64,000 bases of DNA from assembly GCA_963718375.1 (NCBI GenBank), contig CAVQZD010000005.1, forward strand, positions 248,001-312,000, given 5' to 3'. How positions within the stretch are numbered: position 1 is the stretch's first letter; each line of letters begins with the position of its first letter. The notes beneath the pieces are model-generated. The model saw nothing but the letters and a program-made list of their open reading frames with translations, had not been told where the DNA came from and did no database searches. Of the stretch, positions 31,240 to 39,239 are shown piece after piece. The translations under genes and the position numbers were made by a program. The stretch is from RBG-16-64-13 sp963718375 (GTDB lineage: Bacteria > Actinomycetota > Thermoleophilia > RBG-16-64-13).

Positions 31240-31256
31240 GCCGAGGCTCAGCGTCT

Positions 31257-33680
31257 TCAGCTTCTGAGTTCCGCTCCTGTTTCTGCGGACACTTGATCTA
31301 GCATCCGCTCGCGATGACGATTGACTTCCTCTTCGCTTAGAGTCCTGTCAGGGGCACGGAACCTGAGCCGCAGTGCGACGCTCTTTTTGCCTTCCCCCAC
31401 CTGGTCGCCCTCGTACACATCGAACACCCTCACGTCCTCCAACAATTCTCCACCCGCCCCGCGCATACTTGCCATCACCGCGGCTGCCGGCGTACCCTCG
31501 TCGATAATGAGCGCAACGTCCTGCTCTACAGCCGGGAAGGCAAGAAGCTCGCTGAAACTGACCACGTCGGACGCCCCGCCAACCAAGCCCTGCACGTCAA
31601 GCTCGGCCACCGCAACAGGACCCCGCAAGTCGTAGGCCTGCTCGACCAGCGGGTGCAATTCCCCGATCCAACCCAATGTGTGGCCTTCACCGTCCTCCAC
31701 GGAGGCACTCCTGCCGGGATGCAGGAACTGCTCCTGGTGACGCGAAAACCGCAACTGTATGTGGAGGCCCTCCGCAAGTCTCTCGACCAGGCCCTTCATC
31801 AAGAAGAAGCCGTTTGTGGCACCAGTCTTCAGCCACGACCCTTCTTCCCAGTCTCCGGCCACCAACAAGCCCACACGCTCAGGCTCCAAAGGCAGTTCGT
31901 CCTCCAGAGGAACGTAGATCCTCCCGCGCTCGAAGATAGCCACCTGCTCTTGGCGCAGCGCCGTATTGCGCTGCGCGGCACTCAGAAGGCCGGGCAGCAA
32001 CATAGTGCGCATCACCGATTGCTCGGCGCTCAGAGGGTTGGTGATGACCAGGCTGTTCCGGCGGGCATCATCATTTCTCAGGCGCAGACTGTCGGGCCAT
32101 CGCTGGTCCGTGAAGCTGTAGCTGATCACCTGCACGAGTCCGGCACCCTCAAGCAGGTCGTCGATCCGACGAGCTTGTGTCTGCCCTTTGCTCAGTCCGC
32201 CCCTACCCCAGGTGCGTGCTGGCAGAGTCTCCGGGATCTTGTCGAGGCCGTAGATGCGCGCGACCTCCTCTATCAGATCCACCTCTCGTTGCAGATCAGC
32301 TCTATAGCTCGGCACTGCGACCTCGAAGTCCTCGCCCAAACGGCCGACCCCACAGCCCAGAGTCTTGAGTATCGACGCCACCTCGTCGGCAGGAACGGCA
32401 AGACCCAACACCCGCTCCATACGGCTGCCACGCAGGACGACCTTCGTCTCCGGTCGGGGCGGGGTACGCACGTCCACCGTCCCCGCAGAGACCTCACCGC
32501 CACAGAGTCGCGCCAACAGACCGCACGCGAGGTCGAGCGCGGCATCGACCATTTCAGGGTCCAGTCCCTTCTCGTACCGGGTGGAAGACTCGGAACGCAG
32601 CCCGAGGGCATTCTCCGTACGCATGATCGAAGGACCCCAGAAGTTGGCGCATTCAAGCAAGATGTCGGTCGTCCCCGACGTGATCTCGCTCTCCAAGCCA
32701 CCCAGGATGCCCGCGACCACCGAGGCGATATCTGCGTCGGCTATCACCAGCATCTCCGCGTTCAGCTCCCGCGACTGGCCATCAAGGGTGGTGATGGTCT
32801 CCCCCGCTCCGGCGCGCCGCACGATGATCTGCGCCCCTCGGATCGTCGACAGGTCGAACGCATGCATCGGTTGACCGACGGCCCACATCACGTAGTTGGT
32901 TATGTCGACGGCGTTGCTGATGGGGCGCATGCCTGCATGCGCGAGGAGCGCCTTGAGCCACAGTGGCGACTCCTCGATGGTGACGTTGCGGATGATCCGC
33001 CCCGCATATCGTGGACATAGGTCGGGCGCCTGGACTTGGATATCGATGTCCTCCGCCGCGGCCCGCTGGACGCATTCATACGACGGGACGGAGACCTCCT
33101 TGATGTCGCTCCCGGTGACAGCTGCTATCTCACGCGCCAGTCCCCGAATGGACAGACAGTCCGGCCTGTTGGGGGTCACCTCCACCTCCAACACCGTGTC
33201 CGAGATGGTGAACCGATCGCTCAGAAGCTCTCCGACCTTCCACTCGTCCGGAAGGACCATGATGCCCCCGCTCTTGGCAGCCAGTCCCAGCTCGGCCTCA
33301 GACAGCAGCATCCCCGAGGACGCCACCCCCCGCAGCTTAGCCTCCTTGATGACCATCCCATCTGGGAGTCTGCCCCCAGGAAGCACCACGGCGACCGTCT
33401 GCCCGGCCCTGACGTTGGGAGCTCCGCACACGATCGTCCGCGGTTTGCCATCCCCCACTTCCACGATGCACACAGACAGCTTGTCAGCGTTCGGATGCCG
33501 CTCGCACTCCTGCACCTTACCCACCACAAAGCAGGACAGATTCTCAGCATCGCCGGGGACCCCTACCTCGCTCACACGCTCGACTTCTGTTCCGCTGAGC
33601 GCCAGCAAGGACGCAAGCTCTTCGACCGGCATCTCAAAGTCCACATACTCTCTCAGCCACGCTACCGGTGCTCTCATCAC
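31257..33680 (-). CDS. pheT: Phenylalanyl-tRNA synthetase beta subunit
   Basis: PheT pairs with PheS in the (alpha-beta)2 enzyme. The 807-residue protein contains, in order, the tRNA-binding EMAP-like domain (about 40-150, with HPNADKLSVCIVEVG and RGVASSGMLLSEAELG), the B3/B4 editing domain (PNRPDCLSIRGLAREIA, NYVMWAVGQPMHAFD), the B5 domain and the core. The C-terminal FDX-ACB domain reads FSELLAFPAVEQDVALIID. All parts expected for a bacterial beta subunit are present. It starts five bases after pheS. Confidence 0.97.
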   Translation of the reverse strand: MMRAPVAWLREYVDFEMPVEELASLLALSGTEVERVSEVGVPGDAENLSCFVVGKVQECERHPNADKLSVCIVEVGDGKPRTIVCGAPNVRAGQTVAVVLPGGRLPDGMVIKEAKLRGVASSGMLLSEAELGLAAKSGGIMVLPDEWKVGELLSDRFTISDTVLEVEVTPNRPDCLSIRGLAREIAAVTGSDIKEVSVPSYECVQRAAAEDIDIQVQAPDLCPRYAGRIIRNVTIEESPLWLKALLAHAGMRPISNAVDITNYVMWAVGQPMHAFDLSTIRGAQIIVRRAGAGETITTLDGQSRELNAEMLVIADADIASVVAGILGGLESEITSGTTDILLECANFWGPSIMRTENALGLRSESSTRYEKGLDPEMVDAALDLACGLLARLCGGEVSAGTVDVRTPPRPETKVVLRGSRMERVLGLAVPADEVASILKTLGCGVGRLGEDFEVAVPSYRADLQREVDLIEEVARIYGLDKIPETLPARTWGRGGLSKGQTQARRIDDLLEGAGLVQVISYSFTDQRWPDSLRLRNDDARRNSLVITNPLSAEQSVMRTMLLPGLLSAAQRNTALRQEQVAIFERGRIYVPLEDELPLEPERVGLLVAGDWEEGSWLKTGATNGFFLMKGLVERLAEGLHIQLRFSRHQEQFLHPGRSASVEDGEGHTLGWIGELHPLVEQAYDLRGPVAVAELDVQGLVGGASDVVSFSELLAFPAVEQDVALIIDEGTPAAAVMASMRGAGGELLEDVRVFDVYEGDQVGEGKKSVALRLRFRAPDRTLSEEEVNRHRERMLDQVSAETGAELRS

Positions 33681-33685
33681 GCCCC

Positions 33686-34792
33686 CTAGAACTGGCGCAG
33701 AAAGCGCAGGTCGTTTTCAAAGAAGAGGCGCAGGTCGCTGACCCCGTGCCTGAGCATCGCGATGCGCTCTATGCCCATGCCGAAAGCGAAGCCCGTGTAG
33801 ACCTCAGGGTCGTAGTCAACGAAACCGAAGACGCTCGGATCCACCATCCCCGCTCCCAGGATCTCCAGCCATCCGCTCTTCCTGCAAAGACGACAGCCAG
33901 CTCCTTCGCAGAGCATGCAAGAGACGTCTACTTCCACCGAAGGCTCTGTGAAAGGGAAGAAGTGGGGTCGTAACCGGACTCGTCGCTCGGCTCCAAACAT
34001 GGCTCGAGCGAATTCGGCGAGAGTGCCCTTCAGGTCTGCCAAGGTGACGCCTTCGTCTACGACCAGACCCTCAACTTGATGGAACATCGGGGTGTGTGTC
34101 GCGTCCGAGTCGCGCCGGTAAGTCTTGCCCGGCGCGATGATGTACAAGGGAGGCTGCCTCTTCTCCATGGTCCTGATCTGTACCGGTGAGGTCTGCGTGC
34201 GCAGCACCGGCCCCCCCTGCACGAAGAAGGTGTCGTGCAACGAGCGCGCGGGATGATCGGCGGGCGTGTTGAGGGCTTCGAAGTTGTAGTACTCCGTTTC
34301 CACTTCCGGTCCGTCGACGACCTCATATCCCATACCCGCGAAGATGTCCTCGATCTCCCGTTGGGTCTGTGTGATCAGGTGCAGTCGGCCCAGCCGAGAT
34401 GCCCACCCGGGCAGCGTCACATCGACTTGATCCCGGTCGAGGCTTGCCAGCAACTGTCGCTTCTCGAGCTCCTGCCGCCGCGCTTCTACGGCTTCTTCGA
34501 GGACGCCCCTCACCAGGTTGCCGGACTTGCCTACCTCGCGCCGCTCGTCGGCCGACAGTTCAGGGATGGACCGGAGCAGTACGACCAGATCTGATTTGCG
34601 GCCGAGAAACCGCACTCTCGCGGACTCGAGAGACTCCATGTCCGACGCAGCCGCCACCGCTGCTCTCCCGTCGAGGTAGATGCTCCGCAGTTCGGGCTTC
34701 GTCACCTGCTCGAGAATAGAGTCGTTGTTGTTGGCGGCGTCCGTGATGTCTCCTCCCTCCAGAGAGCCAATCCTATCCAACGAGCGGTTCAA
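33686..34792 (-). CDS. pheS: Phenylalanyl-tRNA synthetase alpha subunit
   Basis: PheS holds the aminoacylation site. The catalytic region shows RLHLITQTQREIEDIFAGMGYEV, HPARSLHDTFFV, the class II motif 2 region TYRRDSDATHTPMFHQVEGLVVD, and GIERIAMLRHGV (motif 3). Length is 368 residues from TTG 34792, which overlaps the trmH stop. That TTG has no ribosome binding site. An excellent GGAGGGAGGAG lies at 34750-34760, eight bases before an in-frame ATC at 34745-34747, so the real start may be internal and non-standard; GTG further in is another option. Confidence 0.95.
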   Translation of the reverse strand: MNRSLDRIGSLEGGDITDAANNNDSILEQVTKPELRSIYLDGRAAVAAASDMESLESARVRFLGRKSDLVVLLRSIPELSADERREVGKSGNLVRGVLEEAVEARRQELEKRQLLASLDRDQVDVTLPGWASRLGRLHLITQTQREIEDIFAGMGYEVVDGPEVETEYYNFEALNTPADHPARSLHDTFFVQGGPVLRTQTSPVQIRTMEKRQPPLYIIAPGKTYRRDSDATHTPMFHQVEGLVVDEGVTLADLKGTLAEFARAMFGAERRVRLRPHFFPFTEPSVEVDVSCMLCEGAGCRLCRKSGWLEILGAGMVDPSVFGFVDYDPEVYTGFAFGMGIERIAMLRHGVSDLRLFFENDLRFLRQF

Positions 34793-35625
34793 TTGCTACT
34801 AGTGCCGGCCCGGCCCTTCCGCCACGCTTCATAGGCGATGATAGTGCCCGCCATGGCCACATTAAGCGATTCGACACGGCTCTGAGGGATCCTGACTCTG
34901 CGAGCCGCTTGCCACTCGTCTCCGGGCCCGTCGCGCTCTGACCCCAGGACGAACACGCACCCTGACGGCCATTCGGCCTGCGCTACATCCTCGCCTTCGT
35001 GCGGATCCGCAACCAGGATCTCCACAGCACTCTGCCCCTTTGCCTCAGAGACGGTCAGCTTCTCCGCCAGGTCGCCGGCCGGCACCTCGGTGACGATGGG
35101 CAGCAAGAACTGCGACCCCATGCCGGCCCTCATCGCTTTGGGCCCGAAGGGGTCCGCGGTACCTGGAGAACACACCACTCCGCGCAACCCAAAGGCCAAA
35201 GCGGTCCTTATCAAGGTGCCCACGTTGCCAGGGTCTCCGACCGAATCGAGGAAGAAGGTAGTCCCGGAGCCCATCCCCAGGTCGCCTAGCCCAGCCTGCG
35301 GCTGCAAGCAAGTGAAGACGACATCCGCGGAGCCGCCGAGCGAGCTGGCGTAGGCCAGGGTCTCCTCCGCGCATACACCGATGTCTGGGCCTTCGCCCTG
35401 ATCACCACTCTCTCTCGCGGCCGCCAGCACTGAGGACGGAAGCTCCTCCGCCAGATCCCGACGCACGAGAACATCCTTGATAGCTGCATTCGATGCCACT
35501 GCAGCCGCAAGCAGATCCATACCCTCACACACGAGTAGACCGCGGTCGCGCCTGTGCTTCTTCTGCTGGAGTTTGCGCGCCAGCTTGACGCTGTGATTCT
35601 GCCGTCCTGCGATGTCGCGGATCAC
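34789..35625 (-). CDS. TrmH/SpoU family RNA 2'-O-methyltransferase
   Basis: This 278-residue protein has an N-terminal substrate-binding domain (residues about 10-100, with KLQQKKHRRDRGLLVCEG) and a SpoU knot domain. The three SpoU motifs are DSVGDPGNVGTLIRTA, VLGSERDGPG and VESLNVAMAGTIIAYE, which build the trefoil-knot SAM pocket. Motif 2 has ERDGPG where GSEGxG is usual. The position between rplT and pheS matches Gram-positive gene order (ysgA-like), where the target is thought to be 23S rRNA; the exact nucleotide cannot be told from sequence. Confidence 0.92.
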   Translation of the reverse strand: MIRDIAGRQNHSVKLARKLQQKKHRRDRGLLVCEGMDLLAAAVASNAAIKDVLVRRDLAEELPSSVLAAARESGDQGEGPDIGVCAEETLAYASSLGGSADVVFTCLQPQAGLGDLGMGSGTTFFLDSVGDPGNVGTLIRTALAFGLRGVVCSPGTADPFGPKAMRAGMGSQFLLPIVTEVPAGDLAEKLTVSEAKGQSAVEILVADPHEGEDVAQAEWPSGCVFVLGSERDGPGDEWQAARRVRIPQSRVESLNVAMAGTIIAYEAWRKGRAGTSSN

Positions 35626-35663
35626 TGCGGCTGTCTGCCGTTTCGGCTATCGGCGCGGGGCAT

Positions 35664-36026
35664 CTACCGCGCGGCGAGAGCGTCCTTGGCTCGATTCGCC
35701 ATCTGAGCGAAAACCTCTGGTTCGCGCACAGCCAGATCGGCCAGCATCTTGCGGTCGACATCGATCTCCGCCTGCTTGAGGCCGAAGATCAGTTGGTTGT
35801 AGCTGAGACCGTTCACGCGCGCGCCGGCGTTGATGCGGGTGATCCACAGGCGACGAAAGTCGCGCTTCTTCGCACGCCTGTCCCTGTACGCATACGTGCC
35901 GGACTTGATCAGCTGCTCTTTGGCGCGACGGTATGAGGACTTCTTCTGCCCCCAATAACCCTTGGCTTCACCTAGGGCTTTGCGCCGCTTCTTGTGGGCA
36001 TTGACACTTCTCTTGATCCTGGCCAT
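35664..36026 (-). CDS. rplT: Ribosomal protein L20
   Basis: L20 is an early-binding 50S protein, 120 residues here. The basic N-terminal tail (ARIKRSVNAHKKRRKALGEA) and the signature KRDFRRLWITRINAGAR are typical. In B. subtilis L20 represses its own infC-rpmI-rplT operon by binding the leader; the leader here also has a terminator (36896-36917). It starts 12 bases after rpmI. Confidence 0.97.
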   Translation of the reverse strand: MARIKRSVNAHKKRRKALGEAKGYWGQKKSSYRRAKEQLIKSGTYAYRDRRAKKRDFRRLWITRINAGARVNGLSYNQLIFGLKQAEIDVDRKMLADLAVREPEVFAQMANRAKDALAAR

Positions 36027-36038
36027 GGGTCAGTCCTC

Positions 36039-36233
36039 CTAGCGGCCCAGAAGGTCGCGCAATCTGCTCTGGTCCCGCGCCTCGATGTTCGTACTTTTGC
36101 GAAGCTTGCGCTTGCGATTCGCAGACTTCTTTGTAAGAAGGTGGCTCCCGAAGGGGCGCCGGCGCATGAGCTTGCCGGTCGCGGTGACCCTCACCCTCTT
36201 CTTCGCACCCTTGTGCGTCTTGTTCTTGGACAT
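36039..36233 (-). CDS. rpmI: Ribosomal protein L35
   Basis: This 64-residue basic 50S protein shows SKNKTHKGAKKRVRVTATGK and the family signature near MRRRPFGSHLLTKKS. It lies between infC and rplT, 95 bases after infC and 12 bases before rplT, the standard order. Confidence 0.96.
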   Translation of the reverse strand: MSKNKTHKGAKKRVRVTATGKLMRRRPFGSHLLTKKSANRKRKLRKSTNIEARDQSRLRDLLGR

Positions 36234-36328
36234 AGTTCTTCCCTTCGTTCACTCACGCAGGCTCGCTGCGAACCTCATGCCAGGCCGCCGCTCTACTCTG
36301 AAGACCTACTTTCGGGCCGACCGACGTC

Positions 36329-36841
36329 TCAGGTCCGCTTCGGCCCCAACATCATCACCATGTTCCTGCCGTCCAGGTTGGGCTCGGATTCGACCTCTCC
36401 GATATCCACTAGATCATCCGCCATCCGCCTCAGCAGTCTCTCTCCGAGATGCGGATGCACCAATTCCCTACCGCGGAACATGATCGTCAACTTGACCTTG
36501 TCACCCTTCTTGAGAAAGCGCTCGACGTGCCCCTTCTTCGTATTGAAGTCATGGTCGTCGATCTTAGGCCTCAGCTTGATCTCCTTGATGCTGATGGTCG
36601 TCTGGTGCTTGCGCGCTTCCTTCGCCTTCTGTTCCTGCTCGTACCTGTACTTGCCAAAATCCATCACCTTGCAGACAGGAGGAACGGCCATGGGTGCCAC
36701 CTCGACGAGGTCGAGGTTCAATCGGTCGGCGTACTCCAACGCCTCCGGCACTCCCACGATGCCGACTTGCTCTCCCTCCGGCCCGATGAGGCGTACCTTG
36801 TCTGCGCGTATTCTCTCGTTGATGCGAACGATGTCGGCTAT
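36329..36841 (-). CDS. infC: Translation initiation factor IF-3 with an apparent ATA start codon
   Basis: IF3 binds the 30S subunit and checks start codons and subunit joining. The frame keeps the conserved N-terminus (VRINERIRADKVRLIGPEG) only if translation starts upstream of GTG 36757. An in-frame TAG at 36848-36850 limits the start, and the interval has no ATG, GTG or TTG. ATA at 36839-36841 lies nine bases after GGGGGAGGTG (36851-36860) and gives 170 residues, the normal size. ATC at 36830-36832 is less well spaced. E. coli infC uses ATT and IF3 represses it through that codon, so similar control is likely here. The C-terminal domain has KVKLTIMFRGREL. Confidence 0.93.
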   Translation of the reverse strand: MADIVRINERIRADKVRLIGPEGEQVGIVGVPEALEYADRLNLDLVEVAPMAVPPVCKVMDFGKYRYEQEQKAKEARKHQTTISIKEIKLRPKIDDHDFNTKKGHVERFLKKGDKVKLTIMFRGRELVHPHLGERLLRRMADDLVDIGEVESEPNLDGRNMVMMLGPKRT

Positions 36842-36895
36842 CTCGCCCTACACCTCCCCCGGCACTTGCCGGCTAGCAATCCTCTTCTGCTACGC

Positions 36896-36917
36896 AAAAA
36901 GCGGTGTCTCCACCGCT
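36896..36917 (-). terminator. Leader terminator (attenuator) upstream of infC
   Basis: A seven-bp perfect stem AGCGGTG / CACCGCT with a GAGA tetraloop is followed on the minus strand by TTTTT. It lies inside the infC leader, roughly 105 bases after the predicted transcription start and 55 bases before the ATA codon. A second hairpin (CCGACC / GGTCGG) lies upstream of it, near 36936-36952. Confidence 0.75.
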
Positions 36918-37028
36918 CCCCAATACAGTCGTAGCCCGACCTCAGGTCGGACACGCTCTCTATGGCTTGACCTCAGTGCCCATGGGGCGCTGGGTGGGAA
37001 GAGTGGCTTCCTCTTTATGCAGCCTCGC

Positions 37029-37057
37029 AGTATAGCCCACTCGGACCCGCTGCTCAA
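37029..37057 (-). promoter_or_regulatory. infC-rpmI-rplT promoter
   Basis: TTGAGC (37052-37057) and TATACT (37029-37034) on the minus strand with a 17-base spacer. The -35 overlaps the last codons of thrS. This would give an infC leader of about 180 bases. Confidence 0.7.
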
Positions 37058-38969
37058 GCATGAGTGCCCGCGGCCGGCGGCCTGCATTGTTCCTGGATCA
37101 TGGTCACGGCCTCGGCCAGTGTCGCCGACCTCGTGTCCTTGCTGCCGCGCGTGCGGACAGTCACGCTCCGCTCTTCGATCTCGCGGTCGCCAACGACCAG
37201 CATATACGGGATTTTGCCCACTTCACCATCCCTGATCTTCTTCGAGACGGATTCGGTCCGCAGGTCGATCTCGGCCCTCAAGCCCGCAACCCCCAGAGCT
37301 TCAGCGACCGCGCCGGCGTAGTCGGCGTGCCGATCAGCCACTGGGACCACCACGGCCTGCACCGGCGCCAGCCATCCGGGCAGCGCCCCACCATAATGCT
37401 CGATCAGTATGCCGAGGAACCGCTCGATGCTTCCCAGCACCGTCCTGTGCAGCATGACAGGACGATGTTTCAGGTTGTCCTCGCCCACGTAATCGAGATC
37501 CAGGCGCTCCGGCATCGCGAAATCCAACTGGCAGGTCGCGCACTGCCACGTGCGACCCATGACGTCTTCGACGTGGAAGTCGATCTTCGGCCCGTAGAAG
37601 GCGCCGTCTCCTGGATTCAAGGTGTACGGCAGCTCCGCCCTCTCCAGGGCCTTGGCCAGTGCACTCTCAGCCGTCGTCCACATCTCGGCACTGCCTATAG
37701 ACTTGGCCGGCCTGGTGGACAATTCCACATGCACCTTCTCGAACCCGAAGGTCTTGTACATCCGCCGGATGAGTTCGATGACACCTAGCACCTCGTCTTC
37801 CACCTGCTCAGGCAGACAGTAGATGTGGGCATCGTCCTGCGTGAACACGCGCACTCGAAACAGGCCGTGCAAGCACTCCGGAGAGCTCATGGCGGTGCAC
37901 CTGGCCAAGCTCGGCCAAGCGCAGCGGAAGATCGCGATATGAGTGCTGGTCGGTCTTGTAGATGAGGATACCGCCGGGACAGTTCATCGGCTTCACTGCG
38001 AAGTCGACCTCGTCGATCTTGGTGAAGTACATGTTGTCCTTGTAGTTCTCCCAGTGACCGGAGCGTTCCCACAACGTCCGCTCCAGCATCATCGGGGTCT
38101 TGGTCTCCTCGTAGCCAGCGGCCGCGTGCTCTCTACGCCAATATTCCAGCAGCGCGTTGACCACCCGCATACCTTTGGGATGGAAGAACGGAAAGCCTGG
38201 CCCCTCGTCGTGGAAGCTGAAGAGGCCCAGCTCGCGCCCCAGCCTGCGGTGGTCGCGCTGCTTCGCCATCTCCATACGCGCCAGGTACTCGTCTAGGTCC
38301 TTTCTTGGTGGGAAAGGTCGTGCCATATATGCGTGTGAGCATGGTGTTATCACTGTCTCCACGCCAATACGCGCCCGCGACGGAGAGAAGAGCCACGGCC
38401 CCTACGCGGCTGCTGTCAGGTACGTGAGGTCCGCGGCACAAGTCCGCGAAGCCGCCCTGCGTGTAGACGCTGATGGCCTCTTGGTCGGGAAGCTCTCGGA
38501 TGAGCTCCAACTTGTAGGGCTCGCTGGCGAACAGCTCTGCCGCTTCTTGCTTGCTCACCTCCCGCCGTTCGAAGGGGAAGGCGCCCGAGACTATCCTCTG
38601 TACCTCGTCGCCCAGAGCCGACAGGTCATCGTCGCCGACCGGCTGCGGGAACTGGAAGTCGTAATAGAAGCCATCCTTGATCGCCGGTCCGATGGCCACT
38701 TTGGTGCCGGGGAAGGTCTTTGTAGCTGCCTCGGCCAGAACATGTGCGGCGGAGTGCCGCATGATCTCCAAACCCTCAGGAGAACCCGCTGTGACTATGG
38801 CGACCTGGTCACCTTCGTGCACGGGAGCGGACAGGTCGACGAGCCTGTCCCCGATCTTGGCTGCCAAGGCCGCGCTCGCCAATCTCGGCCCGATAGCTTC
38901 AGCTACTCCCGCAGCCGTCGCCCCCTCAGGTACGTCGATCCCGGAGCCATCAGGGAGAACGATCTTCAC
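37054..38969 (-). pseudogene. thrS: Threonyl-tRNA synthetase, interrupted by two apparent +1 frameshifts
   Basis: Three overlapping frames together encode a complete ThrRS: TGS domain and second-additional (editing) domain with the HSAAHVLAEA motif in frame one, class II motif 1-2 (KPMNCPGG) in frame two, and DDAHIYCLPEQ through the anticodon-binding domain (RTESVSKKIRDGEVGKIPY) in frame three. One extra base sits near 38299-38304 in an AAAGG run (PTKK continues as KDLDEYLARM), and one near 37871 (SGVL continues as HGLFRVR). Removing both gives 637 residues, the normal length. The start is GTG 38969, overlapping the small ORF. Sequencing error is the simplest explanation because thrS is essential; real decay with a second copy elsewhere is possible. 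Confidence 0.9.
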
Positions 38970-39088
38970 TCGCCCGGTTCCTTCTCCGAGTCTTTCTTGT
39001 CCCGGCCGCGCAGTCCCAACAACAAGAAGACCAGCACCAGGATGGCCAGCGAGCCAAGTACAACCATGAATATCCCGAATCCACTCAT
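38966..39088 (-). CDS. Small membrane protein, 40 residues
   Basis: ATG 39088 opens a 40-residue frame with one long hydrophobic segment (IFMVVLGSLAILVLVFLLLG) followed by a basic and acidic tail (RGRDKKDSEKEPGE). Its TGA overlaps the thrS GTG as GTGA, and the SD-like AGAAGGA for thrS lies inside it. It starts 18 bases after the tRNA-Val 3' end, so tRNA-Val, this frame and thrS may share a transcript. No family is recognised. The clean transmembrane pattern and the stop-start overlap support it as real. Confidence 0.55.
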   Translation of the reverse strand: MSGFGIFMVVLGSLAILVLVFLLLGLRGRDKKDSEKEPGE

Positions 39089-39106
39089 ACCCCACCCCAC
39101 ATAGCA

Positions 39107-39178
39107 TGGGCGCTGTAGGATTTGAACCTACGGCCTCTTCCGCGTCAAGGAAGCGCTCTCCCCCTGAGCTAAGCGCCC
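39107..39178 (-). tRNA. tRNA-Val (GAC anticodon)
   Basis: A 72-base cloverleaf with acceptor GGGCGCT / AGCGCCC, discriminator A, anticodon loop CTTGACG reading GAC, and T loop TTCAAAT. CCA is not encoded. Confidence 0.93.
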
Positions 39179-39190
39179 GTCAGCGCGGTC

Positions 39191-39219
39191 ATGATACAGG
39201 CGGGCCAGGTGCCTGGCAA
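39191..39219 (-). promoter_or_regulatory. tRNA-Val promoter
   Basis: TTGCCA (39214-39219) and TATCAT (39191-39196) on the minus strand, 17-base spacer, 12 bases before the tRNA 5' end. Confidence 0.65.
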
Positions 39220-39239
39220 GACCGCGGTCCCGCGCGGAC

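Noticed and set aside
31653..33020. A 455-codon open frame on the plus strand opposite pheT
   Set aside because: It is fully antisense to pheT, rich in His, Arg and Gln as typical of shadow frames, and has no signals of its own.
37054..38969. Programmed frameshifting in thrS
   Set aside because: Both sites need +1 shifts, at sequences without a stop codon or other known +1 signal, and ThrRS is not known to use recoding. Sequence error or mutation is simpler.
38970..39106. T-box or riboswitch before thrS
   Set aside because: The space is filled by the small ORF and tRNA-Val; no T-box core or specifier loop is seen.
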